From: Gracilariopsis chorda
Taxonomy: Eukaryota > Rhodophyta > Florideophyceae > Gracilariales > Gracilariaceae
Length of the DNA: 64,000 nucleotides
Reading direction: 5' to 3'
Assembly (NCBI GenBank): GCA_003194525.1
Contig: NBIV01000066.1
Coordinates: 62,001 to 126,000 of the forward strand
The notes under the pieces are model-generated. The model was given only the letters and a program-made list of their open reading frames with translations. It did no database searches and was not told the DNA's origin. Below, piece by piece: positions 10,905-20,206 of the stretch. Both the position numbers and the translations under genes were made by a program. Numbering within the stretch: the stretch's first letter is position 1; every line of letters starts with the position of its first letter.

Positions 10905-11374
10905 CAACACCCCACTCTTAATTATTTACATATGTATGAGGGGGGTGTTGTTGATTGATGGGAGGCGGTGCGCCAATAAACCGCTCTGTATGCCCCTCTA
11001 CGAGCATGCAAAACTGCCATTTGGCGCAACGCCTCCCTACCACTTAAAAACTTCAGCAGCAGCAGCAGCAGTAAAGCTTGCTGCTTACTGGCTGGCACTC
11101 CCATAATGACTGCAGTGCCACCCAGTTACACAAAGCAACGTGTGGCGCTTTCTCATCATTGGCTGGCACTGCAGTCAATTGTACCACCTAAACACAAACC
11201 TCTACGCCTCCACATACTCTCGCCGCCGCGGCGCCCCGTGGTTGTACGAGCGCTTTTGCGAGTGCAAGCGAGAAAAGTGCTCGGAGAGCCTCCGAACGCT
11301 ACTAAAATCACAAAGCTACAAAACCAATGCGGCGCGCAGCACCGCCTACGGCCGAAGGCCGTTTCCACTTGTCT
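10905..11374 (+). mobile_element. non-autonomous Helentron unit U3
   Basis: 470-bp unit with the same plan as U2 and very similar sequence. Its 3' hairpin ends at 11370, immediately before the 5' end of the autonomous element. Confidence 0.7.
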
Positions 11375-11660
11375 CAACACCCCACTCTTAATGATTTACA
11401 CATGTATGAGGGGGGTGTTGTTGATTGATGGGAGGCGTTGCGCCACAAATTCGCTTTGCACGCCCCCGTTTGCGCATGCAAATCGCCCATTTGGAGCAAC
11501 GCCTCCCCACCATTTAAAAAATTCAGCAGCAGCAGCAGCAGCAAAGCGTTCAGTTAATTTGCTGCTGCTGCTGCAATTTGACTGTGCAATGGCTGCTGAA
11601 TGGCTTGCAATACAATCAAATTGTTGTGCCAGCCACTCAGCAGCAAAACCCCGCCTGTTC

Positions 11661-11780
11661 ATTCCGACACGTGGCAAACTGCACTGCGCCAGTGCAGTGC
11701 ATTCCGACACGTGGCAAATTGCACTGCGCCAGTGCAGTGCATTCCGACACGTGGCAAATTGCACTGCGCCAGTGCAGTGT
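11661..11780 (+). repeat. three 40-bp tandem repeats with internal hairpin
   Basis: ATTCCGACACGTGGCAAA starts at 11661, 11701 and 11741. Each unit contains GCACTG-CGC-CAGTGC, a perfect 6-bp stem, and a CACGTG core. A related half lies at 11828-11842. They sit in the H1 leader before ORF1. Confidence 0.85.
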
Positions 11781-12504
11781 ATACTGAAGTTTCATTGCAG
11801 ACTTGCCTGCAACAGACGTATATACTGCACTGGCGCAGCGCCAAATGCATCTCGCTTGCTGACCCTAACCACTATTTTCCATCTTATTCAGGCTTGGCCA
11901 ATAGCGCAGTGTCGTAACCTTTTGCTACTTTGGGCACTGTTTGCTGGCCTGGGACCTAGGCAAGGCCGAGCTCGTGTGCAGGTCGCCACAAGAGTAACCC
12001 ACTAAGTATCACGGATCTGGGACAGGTCAGGTGCTCCTCTGTGGTATACTGGTCGTTTGAAGGCGATCAGGAAGTCTGAGGGTTTACCGGACCTAATACC
12101 AGCTTGCTGTGCAGGGTCCGGGGCGGCCGCCGTGTCGTACCTCTTGGGGCCGGAAAGCACACTTCGGTGTGTGAGTAAAGGCAGACCAATCCTTACAACC
12201 GGACGCGGGTTAAACATCAAACGGCTTGAAAACTGGCTGGGCACACTCCGCCCGTCATAATCCAACAGGAGTGTGTCGAGAGTCCCTGTGCTGCGCACGA
12301 CTGCATCGGGTAAATATAAGCCTTGCAGCAATTTGTTTTTAATTGCTGCATGCGACTAGGCCCGGTGGGTGCAACGCAACAAACTGCAACCAGTTTTTTC
12401 ACTTTCAACTTTGTGTTTTATTCTGAATTATTCTGGAACTCTGGCAAATTTTTTAACGGTTTAAAAACATAGAATTGTTTTTTTCTTTTCTTTGGTAAAT
12501 TGAA

Positions 12505-13482
12505 ATGACGAGAGGAGGGCGACGTCTGAACTCTGGTGGCATCCGATCTAATTCTGGAGGTGCCAGAGACAATTCTGGAGGTGCCAGGTTGAACGCAGGC
12601 GGTTCAAGGCAAAACGCTGGTGGTCGTCGCGTCGGCAGTGGTGGAGCACGGGCAGGAGCTGGAAGACCCCGAAGAGAACCAGCTCCTCCAGCTCCAGATG
12701 AGTTGGGAGTAAATGAGAGCGGAGCACACGTTCAGGGACCTATTGTTCCAGCGGTTGAAGAAGACGAAATTACTCCTGCACCTACTTCGGTTGCAGCAGC
12801 AGTTAGCACAAGCGCCGCTGGAGCCAGTGGGTCCGCTGCCACAGATCTACCAACATCGTGCCCACGTCCTGGATTTCTGGAGTTTGTGAGAGGCCTTCCA
12901 AGTCACATTCCACCGCCTCCGATGCCTCACCCTCTCCCACCGATGCCTGCAGAACAGATGCCTATTGCGATGGAAGTGGAAGAGGATGAGATCATCCCTG
13001 CTCCCTCACAGCCACCGCCATCAAAGCAGCCTGCTCTGCCACAAGCTGAACAAGAGGAAGAACAGATGCCAGACCCGATGGAAGTGGAAGACGATGAGAT
13101 CACCCCGGCTCCCTCACACCCGCCGCCGCAGCCTGCGTTGCCACAAGCTGAACAGGAAGAACAACAGATGTCCATTCCGATGGAGTTGGAAGCGGATGAG
13201 ATCAGACTGGCTCCCTCACACCAGCCGCAGCATCAGCCACAGCAACAGCTTGATATGACGGTCATGCACTGTGCTGGGCGTCCTGATCGAAAACTCTATC
13301 GCGTGTACTATGCGTGGGATTCCGTGGCAGCTCAGGCGAGGAATGATCCGGCCATCCGTGCAAGCGTGCAGGAGTTTGAGACGCATCCCACTGCATGTGA
13401 AAGGCGATGCGGAAGATGCGGCGAACACTCACACACGCTCTCCTCCTGCCCGTACGCGGACTGGACATTTGAAAATTCATAG
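12505..13482 (+). CDS. Helentron H1 ORF1: Arg/Gly-rich, acidic-repeat, zinc-knuckle protein
   Basis: 325 residues. Residues 1-60 are repeats of (N/S)-(S/A)-GG-x-R, a nucleic-acid-binding style tail. Residues 70-250 are Pro/Glu-rich with about four copies of a DEIxPAP(S/T) motif, three of them following a M-E-(V/L)-E segment. Near the C-terminus there is a CCHC knuckle C-x2-C-x4-H-x4-C (CGRCGEHSHTLSSC). It overlaps the start of the Rep/helicase frame by a +1 offset, so the two could be joined by frameshifting, splicing or an ancestral fusion. Degenerate copies of this ORF are recognisable in H4 (about 32860-33352 and 34008-34206). The role is probably nucleic-acid binding during transposition. 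ORF1 proteins of this composition are not something I can match to a named family. Confidence 0.7.
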   Translation: MTRGGRRLNSGGIRSNSGGARDNSGGARLNAGGSRQNAGGRRVGSGGARAGAGRPRREPAPPAPDELGVNESGAHVQGPIVPAVEEDEITPAPTSVAAAVSTSAAGASGSAATDLPTSCPRPGFLEFVRGLPSHIPPPPMPHPLPPMPAEQMPIAMEVEEDEIIPAPSQPPPSKQPALPQAEQEEEQMPDPMEVEDDEITPAPSHPPPQPALPQAEQEEQQMSIPMELEADEIRLAPSHQPQHQPQQQLDMTVMHCAGRPDRKLYRVYYAWDSVAAQARNDPAIRASVQEFETHPTACERRCGRCGEHSHTLSSCPYADWTFENS

Positions 13483-14440
13483 CTGCAAGTATTGCGGTTG
13501 TGTTTTGCTTGGCATAGAGGTTACTGGAGTGTGCTGTGGAATGAAAAGAATGTCAGGATGGGGCGTCACGTTCCGCAGAAGGCATAGCAGTGAGTTGGTT
13601 CGCAGTCTTTATAGCCTGAGAGCCTTCCACAGCCATTTCTTCAACTTGAATACGCTCTTCACGACGACGCAAGCGCTCATGGACATGTCGTATGTGACGG
13701 GAGGCGGTCCCTCCTTTCTCAGACTTGAGGGCAACGCAGCTCTCGCTCTGCCCGCGCAGAACCAGAACAACACGCGCTACAGCTTTCTGTGGGGTACTGA
13801 TCCGCCTTCCTTGGATCCCTCTCACTATGCGTGTGCCAATTTGCGTGCGTTCATTCAAGACATCAACGTACGAGACATCGTGCCCAAGTTGTACGATGTG
13901 ATCCAGCCCAAGCCAAACGTGGTGCGTGAGCGGTACCGATCCATGCTTAGCACGCAACAACAACAACAAAATGCAGATACCGCCGTCGATATCAGCATGC
14001 AGGCAGCAGAAGAGGGAGTAGTCGTACGTGGTTACGAAGGAACCCGAAGTGCCACAGTCAATGCTCCTCACGCAGGTGCTGGGCCTCTCTCTGAAGATGC
14101 TCCTGTTGGCGGGCCTGCCATGGTGAGAACGCTCGTCGTGGATCCAACTGGCCTGTATCGAGTGGAGTCTCAAGTACTGCGCTTGGTAGAAGGAACCGTA
14201 ACCGAAGAGCACGCTGCAGTGACGAGTGCTGCTGCTGCTGGAGCAGGGGCGACTGCGAATGCCGCAAACAATGCGCAAGTGCGGTACTGACTTCTAAAAC
14301 CGGCATCCAAACTTGCAGAGAAGGGCACTTTCCCTCTTCTCTACCCGTACGGTGATCAGCACGAACCATTTGACATCGGCCTGTTCTTGGAGGCAAGTAA
14401 ATCCACACAGCAAAGCTCAGATCTCAGCGTCAACTAATAG
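13462..14440 (+). pseudogene. H1 Helitron N-terminal domain, cut off by stops
   Basis: In the same frame as the Rep/helicase ORF, residues from about 13470 give CKYCG, then VCCGM, RSLYSLRAFHSHFF and TRYSFLWG. This is the Cys-containing Helitron-like N-terminal region that precedes Rep. A TGA at 14288 ends it. The decayed copy H2 has CGA at the equivalent place (30451 region), so H1 probably lost it by a C-to-T change at CpG. Two further stops, TAA TAG, occur at 14435-14440. H1 as seen is therefore not able to make the full-length protein unless spliced. Confidence 0.65.
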
Positions 14441-17400
14441 AAGCTCCGAAAGCTCACCTGGGCTCAGAACGCGAAGCGACGTTTGTACTCAGACAACATT
14501 CTCCTCAACAGTGGACCGTTGATGCAGATGTGGATGCTCCGCACGCACACAAACATTGAGGACATGCGACTACGTTTCCTGGAGAGAGAACAACAGGCAC
14601 CTATTGTACAAGAGCAAGAGATCCAGCAAGCACAGCTGCAAACAGGTCATGTGTCACCATCCCAGTTCGCGCAAATGGGACGCATATTTCTGCCCTATGA
14701 CTCGGTCAACTCAGCAGCGCACTGGAAGAACAAGAGCATGGATGTACAGGCGATCGTAGCGCGGAGAGGACCGCCTTCTGTGTTCATTACAATCACCATG
14801 AACATCTGGAGAGAGGACATCCAGCGCCTTGGTATGGATACCAGCAATCGGAGCGCATTTACGGCACAGAGTAACCGCCCTCGACCGTTTGACCGACCTG
14901 ATCTGATTGAAAGGGTGTACAACCAGTACGAAAAAGACTTCATGAAGGACTTGGAGAAGAACTCGGAGCACATCCTCGGATTGAAGTGCCTGGGGCTTGC
15001 ATCAAAGCTCGAGTTTCAGGAGCTCAATGTGCCTCATCACCACATGCTCGTGTGGCTCGAAGGAGGTGTGATTGAAGACGTTGATGTGATCGACGAGCTG
15101 ATTCGTGCAGAACTTCCTCTTCCCGGTGAAGACGACGCGTTGCATGCCCTCATTCGTTCCATGCACAGGCACCGCCACTCCACCTATTGCCGGAATCGCG
15201 CTGGGCGTTGCAAGTTTGGATACGACCGCAACATGATTGTGCCGGAGACGTACATTGAAGAAGGCACGAATCGCGTGGTCTATCGCAGAAGAAGGCAAAA
15301 TGACCTCAAGATAGTGCCGTACAATCCAACTCTGACCGAGAAGTACCGCTCTCATATCAACGTAGAGCGCACGCAAGGAGGGGGCGCAGTGGCTTATCTG
15401 ATGAAGTACGCGTTTAAGCAGCGCAAAGCTCAGGAGGTGGTGCTCAACGTGAGTGGTGCTAATGAGACAGGCACACACAACGAGCAGCAACAAGAGCCGC
15501 AGGTGCAGAACGACATTCGTGCATACATGCGAGCACGTGTGGTGGGCGCTGTCAATGCAGCTTGGAGACTTTTCGAGTTTCGACATGTTCACATCGTACC
15601 AAAAGTAGAGCGACTGGCCATTCACTTGGAAGGAGAGCGCACATTTCTGTTGAGAGGTCCCAACCAGCTCCTTTCTGCATCACAGCCGTCTACACTGGAG
15701 AGATACTTTGCAAGGCCCGACGCATACGCAAACCTCGACTACCTTTCGTACTTTGAAAAAGTTCGATTGTATCACACGCTTCCAGCCCGCGTGCTTAACC
15801 AATACGACGGGGACAGCACCCAGGTGCCCACAGACGACTGCGATCCGCCCATGTACGTGGTAGAGCGCACGGAAGACGAGCAGTGTGTTGCAAGGATCAG
15901 AGGTGTTTCACCGTCCGACATTGAGATATTTGCTCTGCGCTTGCTGCTCATGAATCACGGCTCGAGCTCTTATGATGACGCAAGAACTTTCAACAGACAG
16001 CAGTATGGAACGTATCGTGAAACTGCGATTGTAAGCGGACTGCTCGCGGACGGATCTGAGTTTGATATTGCATTCCAAGAAGCAGTGCAGATATACAGCA
16101 CGCCCTCCGAGCTACGACGTCTGGTTGTCACACTATACCAACAAGGCGCAGACCCAGAAAAAATGGCCGTCGAAAACTGGGAGGCATTATGTAGTGACAT
16201 ACATACAGGAGATGAGCAGCAACGAAAGCAAGAAATGTATCGACGTGTGGTGGAGATCTCAGACCGGCACGGAGGACGACTGCTTCGCGATCACAGCTTC
16301 TTCTCCCAACACCTACAGCAGGATCATACAGCATTGACTGAGGCGAATCGAGCTACAACAACTCGAGACGCACGAGTGGTGCGAAATTCGTCAACTTTGC
16401 AGTCAAGGTACGCCACCTTAAAACCTCGCCAAAGACAAGTCATTGACACCGTGATTGCCGCATTGCAACAACGACAGGCGCTGCAGGAGCGAACAAGCAC
16501 TCCTGGAAACGTGTTCTTTGTGCAAGGATCCGCAGGAACCGGAAAGACATACGTGCTCAACCTCCTTCGTGATATCGTTGAGTCGGAAGAAATGCTCGCT
16601 GAAATGACTGCTACAACAGGCATTGCAGCTTCTTTGTACGAAGGTGGCCGCACTTTGCATAGCCTTCTCGGACTAGGTGTAGCTGATAGGGACAGCACAA
16701 GCAGCACTACAGCCACTTTGTCAAAGTACGGTCCCCGATCCCAACGTGCAGAACTGCTACGCGAAATACAACTGCTCGTCTTGGATGAGGCGTCCATGCT
16801 CTCACGAAAGCTCTTCCAACTCATGGATGCGTTGCTCAAAGATCTTCGCTGCAGTGGAATGGAAAACCCGCCTCCGTTTGTGGGCTTGACCATCATTCTA
16901 TCCGGCGACTACTCCCAGCTGCTTCCAGTGGTGCCGCAGGTGTACATGGAGGCCGAGCCAAGTGGTAATGTGAGACGAGTTTACACAAACATTCTCAACG
17001 AATTGCCGTGGAAGAGTGATCTGTGGACATTGTGCTCGGTTCAAGTGCTGTACCTCACGGAACAAGTACGCCAAGCCGATGATCCTGCATTTGCGTCGCT
17101 GTTACGTTCCATTGCACGACACACAATATCCAACAACGCTCCGCTACCACTCAGATCTACCGGTGGCATGCAAACCGCCTACCAATTCCTGTGGAAGTGG
17201 CTCACAACACGACGCAAGGAGGATGTGGATCTCAGCAAAATGCTCATTGCCTCCACAAATCAGTTGGTCGATGAACACAATGCGGCAGCGCTGGATCTGT
17301 TTCCTGGTGAACGCTTCACTCTTCCGTCAGCTACGACGGTACAACCTGACGGTGTACCAAACTCAGAGCCCGACGTCACCAATACCTTTGTTCCGGAGTT

Positions 17401-17923
17401 TGCGTATCAGTATGCACCTACTGGTGTACCTCCTCATAACTTGGATTTGAAGATTGGTGTGCCAGTTATGGTCATTCGGAACGTGTTGCATCCGGCTGTG
17501 GTCAACGGAAAGCTGTTCGTAGTCGTGCGTGTCGATCACTTTACGATGCAGGTGGCTCGATTCGACGAGAACGGACAGGTGCTCGAACTACAGCTCCTGC
17601 ATCGTATCGACTTCGAGTTTTCTTTCGCAGACATTCGCATGATTCGAAGGCAGTTCCCTATTCGTCTTGCTTTTGCAGCTACAGCTCACAAAGGACAGGG
17701 AAAAACCTTGGATGGCTTGGTTGTGGATCTACGATCCAACTTCTTCTGCGCAGGTCAGTTGTATGTCGCATTGTCGCGCGTTCGAAGGAACGACCATGTG
17801 CTGCTCCTGCATGATCCGCAGCTTACACCCTCGAATGCGCACACAATTCATCCCATGCATGTTCCCATCGCCAACCCAGTGCTGCCTGAAGCCATTCAGT
17901 TCTGCATCCCTCCACAACCGTAA
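14441..17923 (+). CDS. Helentron Rep endonuclease / Pif1-family helicase
   Basis: The frame is open from 14441. Counting residues from 14483 (the first codon after which about 1146 residues follow), the Rep part has motif 1 FITITMN (101-107), the HUH metal site PHHHMLVWL (184-192) and the two catalytic tyrosines of YLMKYAFK (Y305, Y309). The helicase part has Walker A GSAGTGKT (about 682-689), TATTGIAA, the DEAS Walker B, LSGDYSQLLPV, and near the end AATAHKGQGKTL and YVALSRVR, the SF1B/Pif1 motifs. This protein nicks and unwinds DNA for rolling-circle transposition. All catalytic residues look intact, but upstream stops remove the Helitron N-terminal domain. Confidence 0.9.
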   Translation, partial: KLRKLTWAQNAKRRLYSDNILLNSGPLMQMWMLRTHTNIEDMRLRFLEREQQAPIVQEQEIQQAQLQTGHVSPSQFAQMGRIFLPYDSVNSAAHWKNKSMDVQAIVARRGPPSVFITITMNIWREDIQRLGMDTSNRSAFTAQSNRPRPFDRPDLIERVYNQYEKDFMKDLEKNSEHILGLKCLGLASKLEFQELNVPHHHMLVWLEGGVIEDVDVIDELIRAELPLPGEDDALHALIRSMHRHRHSTYCRNRAGRCKFGYDRNMIVPETYIEEGTNRVVYRRRRQNDLKIVPYNPTLTEKYRSHINVERTQGGGAVAYLMKYAFKQRKAQEVVLNVSGANETGTHNEQQQEPQVQNDIRAYMRARVVGAVNAAWRLFEFRHVHIVPKVERLAIHLEGERTFLLRGPNQLLSASQPSTLERYFARPDAYANLDYLSYFEKVRLYHTLPARVLNQYDGDSTQVPTDDCDPPMYVVERTEDEQCVARIRGVSPSDIEIFALRLLLMNHGSSSYDDARTFNRQQYGTYRETAIVSGLLADGSEFDIAFQEAVQIYSTPSELRRLVVTLYQQGADPEKMAVENWEALCSDIHTGDEQQRKQEMYRRVVEISDRHGGRLLRDHSFFSQHLQQDHTALTEANRATTTRDARVVRNSSTLQSRYATLKPRQRQVIDTVIAALQQRQALQERTSTPGNVFFVQGSAGTGKTYVLNLLRDIVESEEMLAEMTATTGIAASLYEGGRTLHSLLGLGVADRDSTSSTTATLSKYGPRSQRAELLREIQLLVLDEASMLSRKLFQLMDALLKDLRCSGMENPPPFVGLTIILSGDYSQLLPVVPQVYMEAEPSGNVRRVYTNILNELPWKSDLWTLCSVQVLYLTEQVRQADDPAFASLLRSIARHTISNNAPLPLRSTGGMQTAYQFLWKWLTTRRKEDVDLSKMLIASTNQLVDEHNAAALDLFPGERFTLPSATTVQPDGVPNSEPDVTNTFVPEFAYQYAPTGVPPHNLDLKIGVPVMVIRNVLHPAVVNGKLFVVVRVDHFTMQVARFDENGQVLELQLLHRIDFEFSFADIRMIRRQFPIRLAFAATAHKGQGKTLDGLVVDLRSNFFCAGQLYVALSRVRRNDHVLLLHDPQLTPSNAHTIHPMHVPIANPVLPEAIQFCIPPQP

Positions 17924-18066
17924 TCATATCTCTTGCATTCTTCTTTCATTGAACTAAACTACTTGCTTTTCTGCTTTTGCTTTCTCCACCCTCTTTTTTC
18001 CTCACCGCTGTTTATCACTCCTCCACCGCAACGCCGCCCGCAGCCAAAGGCCACTTCCTCTTGTCT

Positions 18067-18534
18067 CAACACCCCACTCTTAATGATTTACACATGTATG
18101 AGGGGGGTGTTTGATTGATAGGAGGCGGTGCGCCAATAAACCGCTCTGTATGCTCCTCTACGCCCATGCAAATCGCCCATTTGGCGCAACGCCTCCCTAC
18201 CATTTAAAACATTCAGCAGCAGCAGCAGCAACAAAGCTTCCTGCTTACTGGCTGGCACTCCCGTAATGACTGCAGTGCCACCCAGTTACACAAAGCAACG
18301 TGTCTCGCTTTCTCATCATGGGCTGGCACTGCAGTCAATTTAGGCACCTAAACAAAAACCCTAATGGCTCCACATACTCTCCGCGCCGCGGCGCCCCGTG
18401 GTTCTACGAGCGCTATTGCGAGCGCAAGCGAGAAAAGTGCTCGGAGAGCCTCCAAACGCTACTAAATACACAAAGCTACAAAACCAACGCGGCGCGCAGC
18501 ACCGCCTACGGCCGAAGGCCGTTTCCACTTGTCT
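18067..18534 (+). mobile_element. non-autonomous Helentron unit U4
   Basis: 468-bp unit directly following the autonomous element, with the same CAACACCCC 5' hairpin, AGC run and 3' hairpin. One GTT of the TGTTG arm is missing, giving TGTTTG. Confidence 0.7.
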
Positions 18535-19000
18535 CAACACCCCACTCTTATAGATTTACACATGTATGAGGGGGGTGTTGTTGATTGACAGGAGACGTTG
18601 CGCCACAAATTCGCTTTGCACGCCCCCGTTTGCCCATGCAAATCGCCCATTTGGCGCAGCGCCTCCCTACCATTTAAAACGTTCAGCAGCAGCAGCAGCA
18701 GCAAAGCTTGGCGCTTACTGGCTGGCACTCTCATAATGACTGCAGTGCCATCCAGTTACACAAAGCAACGTGTCTCGCTTTCTCATCATTGGCTGGCACT
18801 GCAGTCAATTTAGGCACCTAAACACAAATCCCTACGGCTCCACATACTCTAGGGGCCGCGGCGTCCCGTGGTTCTACGAGTGCTATTGCAAGCGCAAGCG
18901 AGCAAAGTGCTCGGAGAGCCTCCGAACGCTACGAAATACACAAAGCTACAAAAACAACGCGGTGCGCAGCGCCGCCCACGGCCGAAGGCCGTTTCCACTT
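18535..19000 (+). mobile_element. non-autonomous Helentron unit U5
   Basis: Last unit of the array. It ends TTTCCACTT at 19000, where G1 gag resumes with TTATGGC. Taking the array out between the two T residues restores GAATCT-TATGGC, a continuous gag frame. Confidence 0.7.
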
Positions 19001-19720
19001 TTATGGCAAGCTCTGTAATTATTCCACGGAAAACAGGGTTGACCTTGCAGAATGTTACTTGCAAGACAGGGTGGCTTCTTTGAAGATGCGTCTTGAGGAA
19101 GAGGAGCGCAAGCCAAAGTCCTTGGAGGAGCAGCAAAATGCAATGATTCATTAATTCGTACCGGCCAACGAGAAGGCTGCGGCTCGAGTTAAGCTCGTGG
19201 ACTTACGTATGAAAGATTCTACATGCCTGAATGACCATATTAGAAACTTCGAAGACTTGATATCTATCTGTGGCACTGGAAGCAACGAAACATACATTTA
19301 CTTCTTCAACGGCCTGCCAAGAACTTTCAAGGCGAAGTTTGCAGAGAAGTTTCCCACGTTGCAGCCAATCAATCAGTCAGGTTCGCCTTCCATTCAACCT
19401 GCTCACGAATAGGCCAGAACTTTAGAGTTGTCTCTATAGCTGTCCGGAGAGGGTCGGAAGGAGCAGAGTTACGCTGGAAAGATAAAGGAGAAGAACAAAT
19501 ATTCCAAAGAATTAAACCAGCACAGCATATCAGTCAAGCGAAATACAGAACGGAAGGTGAGGAGGACCCAGACTCCGTTTCATGGGTAAATGCTAAACGT
19601 GGAGAACATGGCCTCTACAGGAAACATGATAGATGCTTCAAATGCGTTGTGAAAGGATGGAGAGATCCAAATCATGGTTGTAGGAAGGATAAGGGACTGG
19701 ATTCTCGTCCTTCAAAAAAC
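19001..19720 (+). pseudogene. G1 gag, C-terminal part
   Basis: The frame resumes with YGKLCNYSTENRVDL, then a charged segment. After a TAA near 19151 it continues with LRMKDSTCLNDHIRNFEDL and YFFNGLPRTFKAKF, typical of the second half of a Gypsy capsid. Further stops follow. A basic stretch and a few Cys near 19640-19690 may be a ruined zinc knuckle. Confidence 0.6.
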
Positions 19721-19829
19721 TAAGTATGCCGCTCAGAAGGGCGGCATCTACCGGCGTAACATATGAAATTGCGCCATACTTGTCTGCAATCGTTTTTGAA
19801 GATGATGAGAACTGGAAGGGTATGACGCA

Positions 19830-20090
19830 CTAATCAACGGAAAACCAGTTCAAACAGTGATCGATTCTTTTGTCTCTCATAACTTTATCTCCACCGAGGA
19901 GGTAAAGAAGCTTAGATTAGAAATCAAGGACGTGAAGGACCTGCAAGTGCAACTTGGAGACCCTTCTAAGACAGAAGTAGGAGGCATAGCAGCAGGCTTC
20001 CTGAACATCAATGGCCACGTCACTGACGAAGAATGTATCTCATTGACGTTAAAGAACCAGATTCGTACCCCCTATTAGTTTTGGGACGCG
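19830..20090 (+). pseudogene. G1 aspartic protease remnant
   Basis: The frame 19857-20078 gives TVIDSFVSHNFIS, the retropepsin active-site neighbourhood in which the usual DSG is changed to DSF. VQLGDPSKTEVGG follows. After a stop, the frame LLVLGRGWLEKHNP-like continues to about 20115. Confidence 0.6.
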
Positions 20091-20206
20091 GATGGTTAGA
20101 AAAGCATAATCCAAATATCGATTGGGAAACAAGATCTTTCACACTCTGAAGATCCGATGGGTCCGTCGTCCGAGTTCACCGGAGAAGGTCGAGGAGTAAT
20201 GACTAC

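Larger units (their letters stand above)
11375..18066 (+). mobile_element. autonomous Helentron-type rolling-circle transposon H1
   Basis: The 6.7-kb element starts with the same CAACACCCC hairpin and AGC run as the flanking units. It diverges from them near 11545 and returns to the shared 3' end near 18029-18066 (GCC-AAA-GGC hairpin). Inside are ORF1 (12505-13482) and a Rep/helicase reading frame (about 13462-17923). Just inside the 5' end, GCAGCAGCAGCAAA pairs with TTTGCTGCTGCTGC across a ~12-nt loop (11530-11575). The same sequence opens copy H4 at 31984. Termini lack the CTRR end of canonical Helitrons, and insertion fits a T|T site, as known for Helentrons. Confidence 0.8.

Noticed and set aside
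9951-11374. Several 60-110 codon frames repeated in each ~470-bp unit, and a CRISPR-like look of regular repeats
   Set aside because: The frames differ in strand and phase from unit to unit and simply reflect repeated DNA. Units are ~470 bp with transposon ends, far too long for CRISPR.
11106-12005. 299-codon plus-strand frame in the Helentron 5' region
   Set aside because: It spans a unit junction and tandem 40-bp repeats, has no domain, and the equivalent region of H4 has no such frame.
15002-15625. 207-codon minus-strand frame inside the Helentron Rep gene
   Set aside because: Antisense of the conserved HUH/tyrosine region; a counterpart appears opposite H2 Rep only because the coding strand is conserved.
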